Of a DNA stretch of 64,000 nt, positions 36,424 through 46,736 are shown piece by piece. Where the stretch lies: assembly GCA_037176845.1 (NCBI GenBank), contig JAYKXP010000009.1:868001-932000 (forward strand), given 5' to 3'. Origin of the DNA: Paramarasmius palmivorus (Eukaryota; Basidiomycota; Agaricomycetes; Agaricales; Marasmiaceae). Made by a program: the position numbers and the translations under genes. Under the pieces are notes generated by a model. That model saw only the letters and a list, made by a program, of their open reading frames with translations, did no database searches and was not told the DNA's origin. The stretch's first letter is position 1; every line of letters begins with the position of its first letter.

Positions 36424-36525
36424 CAACAGTGGATGTAGCCTCAAATTATTGAAATCCACAGGTTGTCACCGACGTCGTTATTTTGTTTCCATTCAAAGCG
36501 ACGGCATGAGACTCAATATTTCGAT
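36424..36525 (+). repeat. left terminal inverted repeat of the KDZ element
   Basis: It aligns with the reverse complement of 59447-59548 at roughly 70 percent over 100 bases. Matching blocks are ATGTAG, TCAAA-T-TTGAA, GTCAC, the exact 19-mer at 36475-36493, and a later block that includes CTCAATATTT. Confidence 0.7.
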
Positions 36526-37650
36526 AGGTCTGTCTGCTGCATTAGTCTGCATGAAAACCGTAGCACCACAATAATGTGGACACTCCAGACCGTCAATATT
36601 ATGACGCGGTCCCTCTGAAAGCCTCCTTTTTCAGGCGCTACCCATTTAACAATGCGCCGTTAGTCGCGTGAATGTAACAGGAAACATCATTTCACTGAAC
36701 ACATCCATCAGATGAAGAGTGTTTTCTATCACGGATTCGCAGGATGGATAGGCAGCTACTATCACTAGGAGCAATACCGGTAATCCAGGCCTCTGAGCTG
36801 GTGCTGTAGCGTCTTGATAATGTATTTTTGATCCAGCATCAGAGCCTCAAAATTTTGAGCTCTCATGATACGCGGACCATGCGTTCTTTGCCATTGAGGG
36901 TCAAAATATTGAAGCATGAACTGCCACTCACTTTGTTAGACAAATTTTTGGCTGCCGTCCTCAGCGTCATTATTTTGAAGCTCTTTCGGCAATGGTTGAC
37001 GGCGGCAGAAACACTATCAAATTTCTCAGTGCCTCCCTGAGCATCAAAATATTGTATGTATCGAGGCGATTCGCCAAATGCAGGTGATGACTTGACCGCT
37101 ATCTTGAGAGTCAATATATTGATGACCTTCAAGCTAGATGTTCCGAACCTGGTACGCTATCAATACTTCCATTGTATCTCTGAATATCTATATATCGATG
37201 AGCCCCTCACAAACGGCAAGAGTTTAATTACTCACCAATATTTTGACTACCGTCCAGAGCCTCAATATTTTGAGGACCTTTCGAAAATGTATTTGGAACC
37301 TGAGATGCTGTCAATGCCTTTATTGACACATTGTGTATCAAAATATTGAAGAGGCCTCTAGTACAAACAGCCCGGGCTCAACTGAAGTCGATATCTTGAT
37401 CACTGTCAAGAGGCTCAATATTTTGACAACTGTCCCGCACGTTCCGAACCTCGTGAGCACCGCACCAATAATTTTCTCAGCTCCCTGAGTATCAAAAAAT
37501 CGAAACCTCAAGATCCCTTACTATTTGGCGTGCACTGTGGTATCGGTCGACGTTTTGATTGCCATCTTGAGTGTCATTGTTTTGTGAAGGCTACGCAGCG
37601 TCAATGTAACGTCAACGTATTGGGAGGTGCCTCGGGCATCAAAAATATGA
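36511..37650 (+). repeat. left subterminal array of TCAA-NNNN-TTGA palindromes
   Basis: At least a dozen copies of a 12-bp palindrome-like motif, often preceded by GAG or GCA, spaced irregularly by about 30-80 bp. Clear copies: TCAAAATTTTGA at 36847, TCAAAATATTGA at 36901 and 37338, TCATTATTTTGA at 36967, TCAATATATTGA at 37111, TCAATATTTTGA at 37262 and 37415, TCGATATCTTGA at 37388. Degenerate copies lie at about 36512, 36594, 37044, 37491 and 37546. The sequence between copies is not repeated, so this is not an ordinary satellite. No gene is seen from 36.5 to 38.0 kb. Confidence 0.75.
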
Positions 37651-39102
37651 CTGTTAACAATTGAACCACTTGACGGTGTTGGGACCCATACCTTGCCCTA
37701 CTTCAGAGACGGACTTGAATTACAGGGACGGTGGATGTATTCGCGCACGTAGTGACAGTTTGAAGGGCCAAGTAATGACATCATAATGGAACACCAATTT
37801 AGCATCAAAAACAATTTTACACGACACCGAATTGAACGATTGACCTTTAGGCCATCATGCAACAGTGGTCGGGCGCATTACCATTACACCATAACACTAT
37901 TATTGGGAGGAACGCGGCCCCGTATATATCCGGTTCTCAATTCCAAATGTACAACTTGGGTATAACAAGAAGTTCGTATTGCAACAAGAAAGTATCATAC
38001 ATGTGTACACTAATCTACCTCTTTCCCTTTGCTGGTGGCTTGTAACCACCAGCTGCTAGAGCTGCGGGCATAGTACGAGGCCTTTTTGACCTTGAACCAC
38101 CCTCGTTCTCTGCAGCCGTAGCAGCCCTCCTCTTCTTACCAGTTTTCACGCTAACACCTGATGCAGCAGCAGCAGCAGCCGCTGCCTCTGCCTCTGCCTT
38201 CTTCCTTGCCAAGGTCTCCCTCCTCTTTTCGGCTGGCGTCAAAGGCTTCTTTGTAGTCAGAGTGCCATTGCTCGCTTCCCCTTGAGGTATCTCCGCTGCT
38301 TTAGTTGCTTTCTCACGTGCAATGACAAGCTTCCGCTTCCTGGCAGGGGTCAAACCCACATGGTCATCTCCAGCAGGGGGCGAGTCAGTAGCATCTAGAG
38401 AGCTATGATTTGACACGCCCTCTTTCAAAGGAGGAACGATAGTTGGAGTAGAGTGGTCGAGAGTTGGAGGAACGGCAGAGTTGTCGAGAGTAGGAGTAAC
38501 GGTAGAGCGGTCGAGAGTTGGAGTAATGGTAGAGCAGTCGAGAGTAGGAGTGACGGTCGAGTTGTCAAGAGCAGGGTGTTCCAGGCGGGAACTATCCATG
38601 GGAGAACAGTTTTCCTGATTCAGAGGGGGGTCATCAGGTCGAGGGATAATGTAATGCTCCTGCACGGGAACAGCTTGGCCGGCGTCGAACGCATGGGATG
38701 GGTTTTGTGGTGGATCTGAGATGAGCATCAGCTATAAACATGCAAGCGAAACATTAACAAATGACACACCTATAGCACCTGGGGGAAAATTTATCATGTT
38801 CTCCCAGTCCAAAGGATCAAGTTTATTGAACATCTCCTTGAAGGCCTGGAAATCAAACGTGGCTTGATTCTGAATTGGGCCACTGGTCGCAGTAAAACCT
38901 GGTATCATTTGTCCAGGAATCGGATCGGTGAGTGCCGGTGAAGCTGTAGCGAGTCCAGCCAAAGCCAATGGACCAGTGGCATTTTGGGAGCTGGCAACGT
39001 TGGTGGAAAAGTTGGTTGAGGTTGAAGGCGAAGTGGTGGGAACGTTGTCAAAATTGTTGACGTCGACGGGGACGTTAACGGGGACCGGAGGGTTGGCAAC
39101 GT

Positions 39103-39107
39103 GGTCC
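39103..39107. repeat. target-site duplication of the LTR element, left copy
   Basis: GGTCC directly precedes the left LTR; the same five bases follow the right LTR at 41514-41518. Confidence 0.85.
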
Positions 39108-39594
39108 TGTCACGTTCATGCCGCAGGGAAGACAGAGACTACTCCATCAGAGAAGAGAGAAGATAGAGCAGTGTGAACGACACTACTAGTGGTTGATTTT
39201 CTGCCTAAAGCTACAGTACTGGAATACATGACAGTTTATATACTGAGTAATGTACCGGGAGCTGGAAGGGATGTGACGGCCCGGGATGATCTGATGACTA
39301 CTAGGCAGAGTAGATGGAAGAGATATGGAAGTCATATGGTGCATGAAGTATAAAGGAATGTATATATGAGGAATAGATGCCAAGATGATAGGAGAAAGGT
39401 CGGGATATGGTAGATAAGTGCTCCGAGGTTCCGGAATACCGTGGGAAAATAGCCCGGAGGGTCCGGAAGACAAGGATAACGCTCCGGAAGGGCGTGGGAA
39501 AACTCCGGAGGCAAAACGTCGGAAGCAGGAAGGAAACTAGTGGAAATAGTACCGGAAGACAGGGAAATGAGTAGGAGTTTGCACGGTCATTACA
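39108..39594 (-). repeat. LTR (left copy, 3' LTR by inferred orientation)
   Basis: 487 bp, matching 41027-41513 base for base as far as I can read. On the minus strand it starts TGTAATGACC and ends GAACGTGACA. Confidence 0.92.
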
Positions 39595-41026
39595 GTATCC
39601 TCCCACTTGCTCCGACCCCTGGAGGAGCATACTAGAGAGAACAGGAAGTGTATAGCAAGGAAGTCGGGAGTGAAGAAGAACTGACTGGGAGAAATGCAAG
39701 AAAAGGAATAAGAACTATAACACATAGCGTGGAAATGAAATAGAACTGCAGATAAAAACTAGTAAGTATGCAATTGATAGCAGTAAGTACTAGAAGAATG
39801 CAGGGCAAAAAACATTGGAAGAGGAAGAGAAAGACTACCAGAAGTATTTCAAAGACATTTCAGAAGCAAATAATGACCTCCGGAAAGGAACTTAAGGCTC
39901 CGAAGTCCGGAAGGGCATGGGAAAATCTAGAATATACTCCGGAAGCTGTTGTGGAGACATAATAAGTTCTCCGGAAGTAAAACAGAAGGTCATAAGGACC
40001 GGAAGAGCGTGGGAAAATTCAGAGAAAATCATCGGAGGGTGTTCTAAACCTGTAAACTCCAAAAAGCTAAGAGAAAGCATCAACGGAAGTGCCAACTAAG
40101 CGTGGGAAATTTCCGGAAGGGGTTCCGGAGGTTTAGAACAGGAAGATAATATACTCGGAAGTGGAAAGACAATTCCGGAAGCAAAATAAAAGGTCAACTA
40201 CAAGGGAGGAAGCATCATAGTACCGGAAGGAACAGTACATGCCAACATAAAAACCATCCTAATGGGTTCCAGACACAGGAAGGGGTTGCGGGGATGAAAT
40301 GTGAGACGCCGGAAGTGCAGGAGGGGTTGATAAGGTTTGCCGGAGGGTGGACACAAAGTCCGGAGCAGGATGAAACTGCGGAGTAGGTGATATAACACCT
40401 CGAAATGCCTTAGGAGGCAACAAAATACCAGGCAAAAGCCTAGCAAAGCCATAGGAGGCCAACATAATGGCAGGAACCAAATCAGTGTGGGTTGCAAGAT
40501 CCACAAGAGACACCAAAGCAGAGCTCGGCTTCTGATATGGGTACTGCATGCTCTGATCAGTCGACGGACTGAGATAGAGGTTGCAGGGGAATCATCCACG
40601 GAGATGCTCATATGTCAGAGCACTAGCCCAAAGGCAGGGTAGCGACCACAGGGAATGGAGGAGGAGAAATGGCGCAGGAAGGACATCCAGACCGGAGTGT
40701 GGACCGGAGTAAATCTCCGGAGGCACAGGAATAGTCCGGAAGGGCGCAGAGAGACCAGTTCCGGTCTTAGGGTTAGACATCTAGTCTAGAGCCCTCAATG
40801 TTGGCCGGAACCAAAGACGAAGTGATAGGAAATGTGCCGGAGGAAGGAGACATGATAGGAATGGAGTACGGAACAGCATAATAGCTGGGAGTGGCCTCCG
40901 AGGAGTGCCGGAGATGTTGGTTGATGGTGTAGTGACTTTCGGAGGGGAAAAGAATAGAGAGGATAAGGAGCGGAGATTGAGTTGAGCATATAGAAGCATA
41001 ACAGCATATTGCTAGGCAGAAAATAC

Positions 41027-41513
41027 TGTCACGTTCATGCCGCAGGGAAGACAGAGACTACTCCATCAGAGAAGAGAGAAGATAGAGCAGTGTGAACGAC
41101 ACTACTAGTGGTTGATTTTCTGCCTAAAGCTACAGTACTGGAATACATGACAGTTTATATACTGAGTAATGTACCGGGAGCTGGAAGGGATGTGACGGCC
41201 CGGGATGATCTGATGACTACTAGGCAGAGTAGATGGAAGAGATATGGAAGTCATATGGTGCATGAAGTATAAAGGAATGTATATATGAGGAATAGATGCC
41301 AAGATGATAGGAGAAAGGTCGGGATATGGTAGATAAGTGCTCCGAGGTTCCGGAATACCGTGGGAAAATAGCCCGGAGGGTCCGGAAGACAAGGATAACG
41401 CTCCGGAAGGGCGTGGGAAAACTCCGGAGGCAAAACGTCGGAAGCAGGAAGGAAACTAGTGGAAATAGTACCGGAAGACAGGGAAATGAGTAGGAGTTTG
41501 CACGGTCATTACA
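41027..41513 (-). repeat. LTR (right copy, 5' LTR by inferred orientation)
   Basis: 487 bp with the same sequence as the left LTR, followed by the second GGTCC. LTR identity implies very recent insertion. Confidence 0.92.
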
Positions 41514-43123
41514 GGTCCGGAGGGTCGGCAACGTGGTCCGTTGACTCTGACTCGTTTCGACTAAGCGCCAGTTTAGACAAGAGCGCTTCGTGAGCCGCGG
41601 TATATGCCGCGGAAGCTGACTCTGGGAAACTAACCAAACGCTCGGCACCTGCCGCATCTGAGTCATCATCTTCATCACCAGCAACACCAAGCTTGCCGCC
41701 GCTTTCTGGAATCCGCGATCGACACATGGATTCCGCTGTTGAGAAAGTCAATCAACATGATGACTGTGGAAGTCAGCGGAAACTCACAAAATAGTGCTTG
41801 AGCATATTGATGGCACAGTGTGTGCGTCTCCGCAAGCTTGGCTTTGTTGAATTGGGCTAGGGTCTGGCGAGTTCGAGCCCCTGGAACAACCGCACATACA
41901 CTTAAAGGTTCAAATTTCAAAGTCAGTTCAGTCTCGGCCACAGTATGTTACATGTTACCGGTGCTCACCTCTGGACAGAGATTTCCCCATCTGCCATGGG
42001 TCCGAACGTTGTCAATAATACACCACACCCTAAGAAAGCTGCTATGGAATCGACCAATGTTGGAACCACTCGGTGCGCCTTCTTCCAATTGCTGAGAAAA
42101 CGTCATGATCTATTCAAGGCAGCTGTCAACCAAATGCGTACTAATTGAATTTATCCGCATCATTATCCCAACGTCCAACCTTCTTGTACTCAGCCATACG
42201 TTCGTCATACTCAGTCTGAATCTCTGCCTTGATCTGATCCAAAACCTCCTCCGTCTCACTGGCTAACATAGAAGCAGAGAACTTGTTCATCTCCTTGATC
42301 CACTCCGCGTTCGGATTGGCCTGGGAGATCACCGTCCACTGCGCGTCGAATAGGTGCTTAAGCTTGGCTTGGTAGTAGATCCGCTGGTACATGCGAATGA
42401 GCGAAGTCCTAATGTGGAATTCGATTATCGAAAGCCCGCAGGGGCTGGAACGACGAGACTCACCTGTGGGGAAGAACCTTGAGAAACTCTGTCATCATAG
42501 CCAGAACCTCGGAGATCTTCTCCGAGTCACTCTGTTTCTTGTTGAACCGGTTTCTAGCCCACGCCGCAATGTTCTATATAAAGGTTAGCAAGTTTATAAT
42601 GAAAGAAAAATCCAAGAGCTCAAACATACATCTCGATTAGCCTTCTCAAACTTCTGCCGGTTCTTGACCTCCTCAAGTAAATCGTCGCCAGTGAACTCGG
42701 AAAGTGGTCGATCGGTGTAATCCTTTGAATCGTCCGGCTCTTCGTTCCAGCGTAGGTTGTGGCCCCATTCCTCGAGGAAATCGGCGCAAACGAGGTCGTA
42801 GTAAAGGGAATGATTTTCGTAGAATGTCTTCTCGTGCTTGAGAAGAATCACGAGCTTTCTACCTTTTGCCCATGACTTTCGACCAGTCTTGCCAGGCTCA
42901 TCAGTCACATTGGTGGCTTCGCCGTCGGCTGTGGAGTCGGCTGCGGTCTGAGGTACCGGATCCGACTTCTTCTGGGTGTTCTTTCCTTTGAGAGCCTGTC
43001 TGGCGGTGGCTACGGCGCTCCCGAGACCTTTACGAGTAGTTTTCGCCTTGGACATAGGAAGAAAAACGGCTGAGGCAGGGAGGTTATGGGAAGGAAGACG
43101 AAGAGTCGAGGAGCTGCAGAGAA

Positions 43124-43173
43124 TCAAAATATTGGATCTGCCAATTTTTTGGGTCAGTGCTTCAATAATTTGA
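43124..43173. promoter_or_regulatory. internal TCAA-NNNN-TTGA cluster between divergent cargo genes
   Basis: Three motif-like copies lie within 50 bases: TCAAAATATTGG at 43124, CAATTTTTTGG at about 43142 and TCAATAATTTGA at 43162. They sit between the divergent starts at 43055 (-) and 43388 (+). The motif is the same as in the arrays near the element's ends, which suggests a protein-binding site used in the shared promoter. Confidence 0.5.
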
Positions 43174-43387
43174 CACTCACGGCGACTTTCACAGATTTTC
43201 CTTGTCAATGTGGCGGGCGGGAGGCAATCAATTAAAAGCAACTAGTAATCCGCCGCCACCACTAGAAGCGTTACCCACGGTACGTCTCTTTCGTTTACGT
43301 TCTCTCCCCTTATCACCGTCACAATAATTGGTACCAACTGTGACATTTCAGGCTTTCCACCTCTTACCATCATCAAACGCTGTGATC

Positions 43388-44289
43388 ATGTTTTTGACAC
43401 CAAAGCGGGTACAATTTGCAAAGGGAGCTACACCTGACCGTGTAAGTAGTTACTAACCAGACTACACAAGATGTAACATACGACTAACCGCTTCCCAGTC
43501 TATGCATTGCCAAGGTTCCGTCTTTTCGAAACTTGTCCTGTCTCCCGAAACCAAGGTACATTAATAGATGCTGTGGCGTTAATGGGAGTTGACATGCCGC
43601 TGATAGGGAATAAACCGAGCGATCGTGGACGTGGACATCCTAGACGAAGAAGAGGTGCTTCGCCTTCTCATCCCGTGTAAGGACCAATGTTTTCGTGGCC
43701 AGAGTTTAAACGTCTGATCTCTGTTCCAGACCAAAGGACTGCTATCGGACAACATTATGCCAGCGACTCCGATGAAGAGATGAGTTGTGACTCTCAGGAT
43801 TACGAAGAAGAGACGGGCTCAGTATTGGATGAAACGTCATGCCAAGGCGGCAATGACTACCAATGGGAGGACAGAACTTCTGAGAATGCAAGTGAATCCG
43901 AAAGTTACGCCTCAGACGACGGCGAGATTGATTTCCAGGCCGCTCTGCAAAAATGGGTGAAGCGAGGTATCATCAAATTAACTTCTAATTTTTTCCCTGC
44001 CAAACTAATTGTTATAGATGTATCAATCTTTCCTCCGAAATCGCCGCCAACCTATCACGAGCTACGGGCGTTTGGTCCTACCAAATTTGACCAACGCCCC
44101 GAGGGAATGAATGACCAGGACTGGAGCTCAGTGCTGAGAGGAACCCATGACAGGTGGTGGAATGACCTCTATGCAAAGCATAAGGCTCACACGGAGTACA
44201 TGGCACGCGCCAAAAGCCCTATCGGAGACAGAGAGTGCACATCCCGCTGCTCCAACACGTTCTGGAACGACATAGATCCCCAATTTTAG
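43388..44289 (+). CDS. acidic cargo protein of unknown function
   Basis: Exons begin at 43388 (MFLTPKRVQFAKGATPDR, donor at 43442), then SMHCQGSVFSKLVLSPETK, then a VDVDILDEEEVLRLLIP segment. An acidic part follows (HYASDSDEEMSCDSQDYEEE), and after another short intron the C-terminal region SPPTYHELRAFGPTKFDQRP with DRWWNDLYAKHKAHTEYM. The stop is at 44289. Splice choices near 43.68-43.74 kb and 43.97-44.02 kb are the best in-phase solution but not certain. I recognise no domain. It is transcribed away from the interrupted cargo gene, with a shared ~330-bp spacer that contains the TCAA-NNNN-TTGA motif. Confidence 0.55.
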
Positions 44290-44338
44290 GTAGCTGATGT
44301 ACTATGACTATCACAAGCTTGAAGACTGTAATTTCTAT

Positions 44339-44911
44339 CTAGAATGTCACATAAAGCTTGTCTAGTGGAATAACGCATGCAGGAGACGATTCGCGGCTTG
44401 GGTTTGGGGATGAGGCAGGAGCTGCAGTTCGTATCATTTTTACTAGCTTGATCAACCCCCTCCCATTCTTGATACGGGCATCCCAACGTGTAATAAGATG
44501 CTGTTGACTCATGAGTTCATATTTGAAGAGATAGTAGGCACCTAACAAACGTACCCGCTTCAACCATCTCTTGTAAAATTGCACCTTGGCCCTCCGCCAC
44601 GTACTCCCGTCCGAGGGGCCGACCTCGATGAAAAACCGGTTGGCAATGTTGTCCATCGCTCTCCAAAATCTGATGTTCTGAGGGTCGCGGGGATGATCAC
44701 GATAGAAGATATAGTACGACGCCCATTTTTTGAGGAATTGGTGTTGATGGTCGTTCAGATGCACGAGAGATCGGAGTATCTTTGCTCGTTCCCAATAATA
44801 GAGAGGCTTCCATTCATTTCTATACAATGTGAGCTTTGAATCGTTTATGTAGAGTAGAATAAGGACATACCGTTTGAAATAAGCAGAGACTCGGGTCTGC
44901 GAGGAGGGCAT
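44339..44911 (-). CDS. small cargo protein, helical, Trp/Tyr/Arg-rich
   Basis: Two exons (44911-44871 and 44819-44339) keep phase and give 173 residues. The protein starts MPSSQTRVSAYFKR and continues NEWKPLYYWERAKILRSLVHLND, FLKKWASYYIFYRDHP and FWRAMDNIANRFFIEVGPSD, with a basic C-terminal half. Parts such as DxxQHxFLxKWxxxY followed by FWRAM resemble the protein encoded at 52.2-52.9 kb (DDQLAFLASKREEYIR, then FWTLIREIVLSW), so the two are likely distant relatives. I believe such proteins accompany KDZ elements in Agaricomycetes, but I know no function. The 3' end is only about 50 bases from that of the gene ending at 44289. Confidence 0.6.
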   Translation of the reverse strand: MPSSQTRVSAYFKRYVLILLYINDSKLTLYRNEWKPLYYWERAKILRSLVHLNDHQHQFLKKWASYYIFYRDHPRDPQNIRFWRAMDNIANRFFIEVGPSDGSTWRRAKVQFYKRWLKRVRLLGAYYLFKYELMSQQHLITRWDARIKNGRGLIKLVKMIRTAAPASSPNPSRESSPACVIPLDKLYVTF

Positions 44912-45191
44912 GGTTGGAGGGACGAAGCAAAGAGATTGGCTCAATTACCATAGTAAACAGAATTAGTCCACCCTTGGTTTACGTGCCCTGAGCATACTTG
45001 ACTTCAATGGGCGTCTCATTTGCTAGATCTGTTTGGTGTACGTATCGGTGGCGGAGCTGTCATAACGGCGGTCTGGATTTTCTGCAAAGGGCGCCATATG
45101 GCGGTCGAATCACATGTAAATAATTTTACTCCAAAGGTATGCCAAGGGAGACGATAGGAACAAAGTACAAGGTGCACCAGATGCAGCCATA

Positions 45192-46624
45192 CTTTTACAA
45201 AAGTGACCGACAGTTATCACAACGAGATTTGCAAAAGTACGGGATAACTCCTTTTGCAAAAGTAGGGGACAAGTAATCAAGGCAGATAAGAGGTACTGTC
45301 CGCTTTGGGTGCTTCCAAATTGGGAAGGATGATTCCCACACCTTCTGGAAAGGGAACAGGCCGCTTTTTTGAGATCTGGAGATATTCCCACACCGCTTTT
45401 GGCATCCCAAAATGGAAGGTGCTCTTTCCATGATGTAACAGTGCGCTTTTTGGGCGCTTTTTTTGCGGAAAAATTATTCCCACACCTCCTGACATCATCT
45501 GGGTGCCTCCCTACTCCGCTTTTGGCTTCCCAAAATGGAAGGTGGCCTTACCTCATCATTTTTCACCTGGAATCAATGCATTGGGGGGCTATTGGGGCAT
45601 GCTTGGGGGCTATAAAAATCGCATTTTTGAGGGAATATGTTCTATTATGTTCCAAAAGCATGCCCCTGCAATTGGGGGGCAGGGGAATGCAAAAAAAGTG
45701 GTCCAAATATGGTAATTCAGGAAAATGGCCTATTGGATCTTGGGCTACAGGGCAGATATTGACATGGGGTAAGTTGGAGGACCTAGATACATTAAATAAA
45801 AGCCTGGGGGCACCCAATAGTACATAGATTGGTGGGATAATGGTGCTTAAATATCAAAAATACTGAAAATCTCCGAAATTAGGGGAATAAAATTACAGGA
45901 TGGGATGTAGTGTAGCTAGGGCTTAGATATTGTGAATCAGAGATGATATATATGTCCCCTTGCCTCGTTTACAATCCTGGAGAGCTGCCTATTTTTCCAG
46001 ATTTATTACAGCTAAATTCGCTTTTTTTAGACATTGGTAATACTATACCACAGGGAATGATTGGGATGGGCCAATTCTTGTTCATAACCCACTTTATGAT
46101 GTATAGATAGTGAATATATACTTGCCCAAGTACTCCTGTATGTGCAACACCTTGTTCAATCCAATGTATTGTACAGTTATGTAATACCACCAGTAATACA
46201 TGAATAGCACCTCAGGGAAGCATCCCAGCATCAAGGGGAGTTCAGAATCGAGTTCAGGCACTCAAAATACACTTTCCTACTATGAAAGGACATTTTTTGA
46301 ACACATCTGTATGTTGCTACATAAAAAATACATAAAAAATCGCATTTTTAGGGGTTTTTTTGTACTGGAGCATGGGGATTGCTCCTAAAATCACCAAAAA
46401 TGGATGAGAGACCGTTCACTATGCATAGAACAGGAATATCAATTGCCTCCATGAATTCCATGACAGGAACTCATATGCCAGATGCATCAATTCCTGCACA
46501 ATTACAGAAAACATGTACTATGGATGTAGTATTGCAGGGATTGATCTGGGGGCTTGGGGAACCTCAAAATCGAATTCAGGATGAAAAATCAGTCAAGAAT
46601 ATGTCCAGGGTTGAAAGGAATCCA
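45192..46624 (+). repeat. left arm of giant inverted repeat
   Basis: 1,433 bp, mirrored by 46737-48169. Confidence 0.9.
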
Positions 46625-46736
46625 ATCACTTTAGCTTGAGATATGTATCTGACAAGTTTTATGCTTATAGTTAACATATATTGCACATATACTTGTGCAT
46701 TTAACTTGATATATGCATATTAAAGTCAATTGTGGA

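Larger units (their letters stand above)
39108..41513 (-). mobile_element. non-autonomous LTR retroelement (2,406 bp), nested
   Basis: Two 487-bp direct repeats start TG and end CA, and I found no difference between them on reading. They enclose a 1,432-bp interior. The 5-bp duplication GGTCC on both sides proves insertion. No reverse transcriptase, protease or integrase frame is present; the longest interior frame starts MSNPKTGTGLSAPFR on the minus strand (40780-40592). A purine-rich tract (on the minus strand AAGTGGGAGGATA) adjoins the left LTR, so the element reads on the minus strand. It is probably a TRIM/LARD-like element moved by a partner elsewhere. LTRs and interior are unusually rich in TCCGG/CCGGA. 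Confidence 0.9.
38015..43055 (-). pseudogene. cargo gene with C-terminal basic tail, split by an LTR element
   Basis: The minus-strand start MSKAKTTRKGLG is at 43055. The first exons give a basic N-terminus, then WNEEPDDSKDYTDRPLSEFTGDD (about 42700) and EEVKNRQKFEKANRD. A coiled segment ends at RWDNDADKF-like sequence (42.15-42.4 kb). Later exons (about 42.1-41.5 kb) include AHRVVPTLVDSIAAFLG and an acidic Ser/Ala-rich part. After the inserted LTR element (39108-41513) the frame resumes with HVANPPVPVNVPV, FDFQAFKEMFNKLDPLDWEN, repeated TPTLD units (38.4-38.6 kb) and a Lys/Arg-rich, nuclear-type tail ending at 38015. The pattern is familiar from transposon-associated Agaricomycete genes of unknown function. 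As it stands the gene is disrupted, although the insertion is in a coding exon and the flanking frames match. Confidence 0.62.

Noticed and set aside
41860..41885. GAGTTCGAGCCCC, like a tRNA B box
   Set aside because: No matching A box or cloverleaf; it lies in a coding exon of the minus-strand cargo gene.
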